From Acholoe squamosa (taxonomy: Eukaryota; Annelida; Polychaeta; Phyllodocida; Polynoidae), in contig OX439045.1 in NCBI GenBank assembly GCA_949317995.1, positions 40,381,693-40,445,692 of the forward strand: 64,000 nt of DNA, written 5' to 3'. The notes under the pieces are model-generated. The model was not told the DNA's origin. It did no database searches and was given only the letters and a program-made list of their open reading frames with translations. The stretch's first letter is position 1. Every line of letters starts with the position of its first letter. Positions 63,365-64,000 of the stretch are shown here, one piece after another. Both the position numbers and the translations under genes were made by a program.

Positions 63365-64000
63365 TCATTATATGACGTATGAACCAGCTAAACAGTTACA
63401 AGACCCTGTTAAAGCTAATAATACATTCTAGTCAGGCCAACATACCTGGGTTCAGCACTAAGTCAACGTTATAGAGAGTGATGAATGTCAGCCTCTAACC
63501 CCCAGGCGGATTTGAATATACTGCCTGTGCTGGCCCTATAATTTAGATCACTAGGCCCCACTGTTGGAGCCCTGCTAACTACCTCTGCCATGCAGTGAAA
63601 GGCCTGGTCACAGCTGAGTGCACATTATTCCAACAGCCAAACCGAGGGGCTTGCATGGTGGACCACCAAAGGCAATTAATCATGACACTGTGATAGCTAT
63701 AGCATGCTCGTAAGTCTATGTCACTGGTATATGGCCCTTTTGAAACAGGTCTCAGAGAGCTGTTTCACAAGGAGACTGAAAGTAAGATCGATCTTTGAGC
63801 TATACGAGTGACCATTTAAGATCAGTCATTTGGGAATGACTACAAGTGTTTCAGAACAAGCTGTTACTCATATTGGAACATAAGACTGGTCCTTTAGAAA
63901 CAGCTGTCAATTAGACATAGGGGCAGTATTCAAAATCAGTAGTAAGGTCACTCACAGGCTTGTAAGATCGATCACCCAGTTCAGAATATGTCTTTACCTG
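63365..64000. other. unassigned sequence
   Basis: Nothing firm. A GGCGGATTTGAATATACTGCC-like stretch near 63506 faintly recalls a tRNA T-arm but no cloverleaf forms. Confidence 0.35.

Noticed and set aside
1..64000. CRISPR array or bacterial operons
   Set aside because: No regularly spaced direct repeats with unique spacers; gene structure, LTR and SINE-like elements and splice-like signals are eukaryotic.

Overview
This is animal nuclear DNA, largely repeat-derived and AT-rich, with no complete host protein gene that I can see. The pointers to a marine invertebrate are a Ngaro-type tyrosine-recombinase retrotransposon, a very large Ty3/Gypsy retrotransposon, many inverted-repeat (TIR/foldback) elements, and a short retroposon with an (ACTC)n tail of the kind I associate with molluscs and their relatives. 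The phylum is an inference with low confidence.

Layout. From 1 to about 4.0 kb: unassigned sequence, a ~100-bp tandem duplication and a GACA/GA microsatellite. From 4.0 to 5.7 kb: a cluster of MITE-like elements sharing one terminal motif, apparently nested. From 5.7 to 8.8 kb: a 1.43-kb direct tandem duplication of a repeat-rich transposon whose full-length copy, with terminal inverted repeats, lies in opposite orientation at 21.2-23.0 kb inside a second inverted-repeat element (20.45-23.37 kb). From 10.6 to 13.8 kb: a diverged segmental duplication. Weak host-exon candidates lie near 9.4-9.6, 16.8-17.0, 20.2, 44.3 and 50.2 kb.

The centrepiece is 26146-38992: a 12.85-kb Ty3/Gypsy LTR retrotransposon on the minus strand with identical 377-bp LTRs, a 4-bp target duplication, a tRNA-His-type primer site, gag (927 aa), pol (protease, RT, RNase H, integrase) reached by a -1 shift, and then about 3 kb of extra coding sequence. 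Those accessory ORFs (345 aa and 601 aa) are in one frame split by a single TGA and are preceded by a region with two perfect TGACGTCA palindromes. Identical LTRs mean recent insertion, so this layout is unlikely to be decay.

The second complete retroelement is a Ngaro-like element at 56734-61655 on the plus strand. It has split direct repeats (A1 - ORFs - B1A2 - B2), a Gag-like ORF with CCCH and CCHC zinc motifs, RT-RNase H in the same frame after one TAG, and an overlapping tyrosine recombinase. It sits in a (TA)n tract.

Between and around these are two large foldback elements (about 39.3-44.2 kb and 53.49-56.21 kb), a MITE nested in the first, a TA-flanked element (47.4-48.8 kb), a MITE with a 9-bp target duplication (51.7-52.1 kb), and a tRNA-Ala(TGC) gene in a partial tandem duplication whose second copy has decayed. 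The rest looks like intronic or intergenic DNA.
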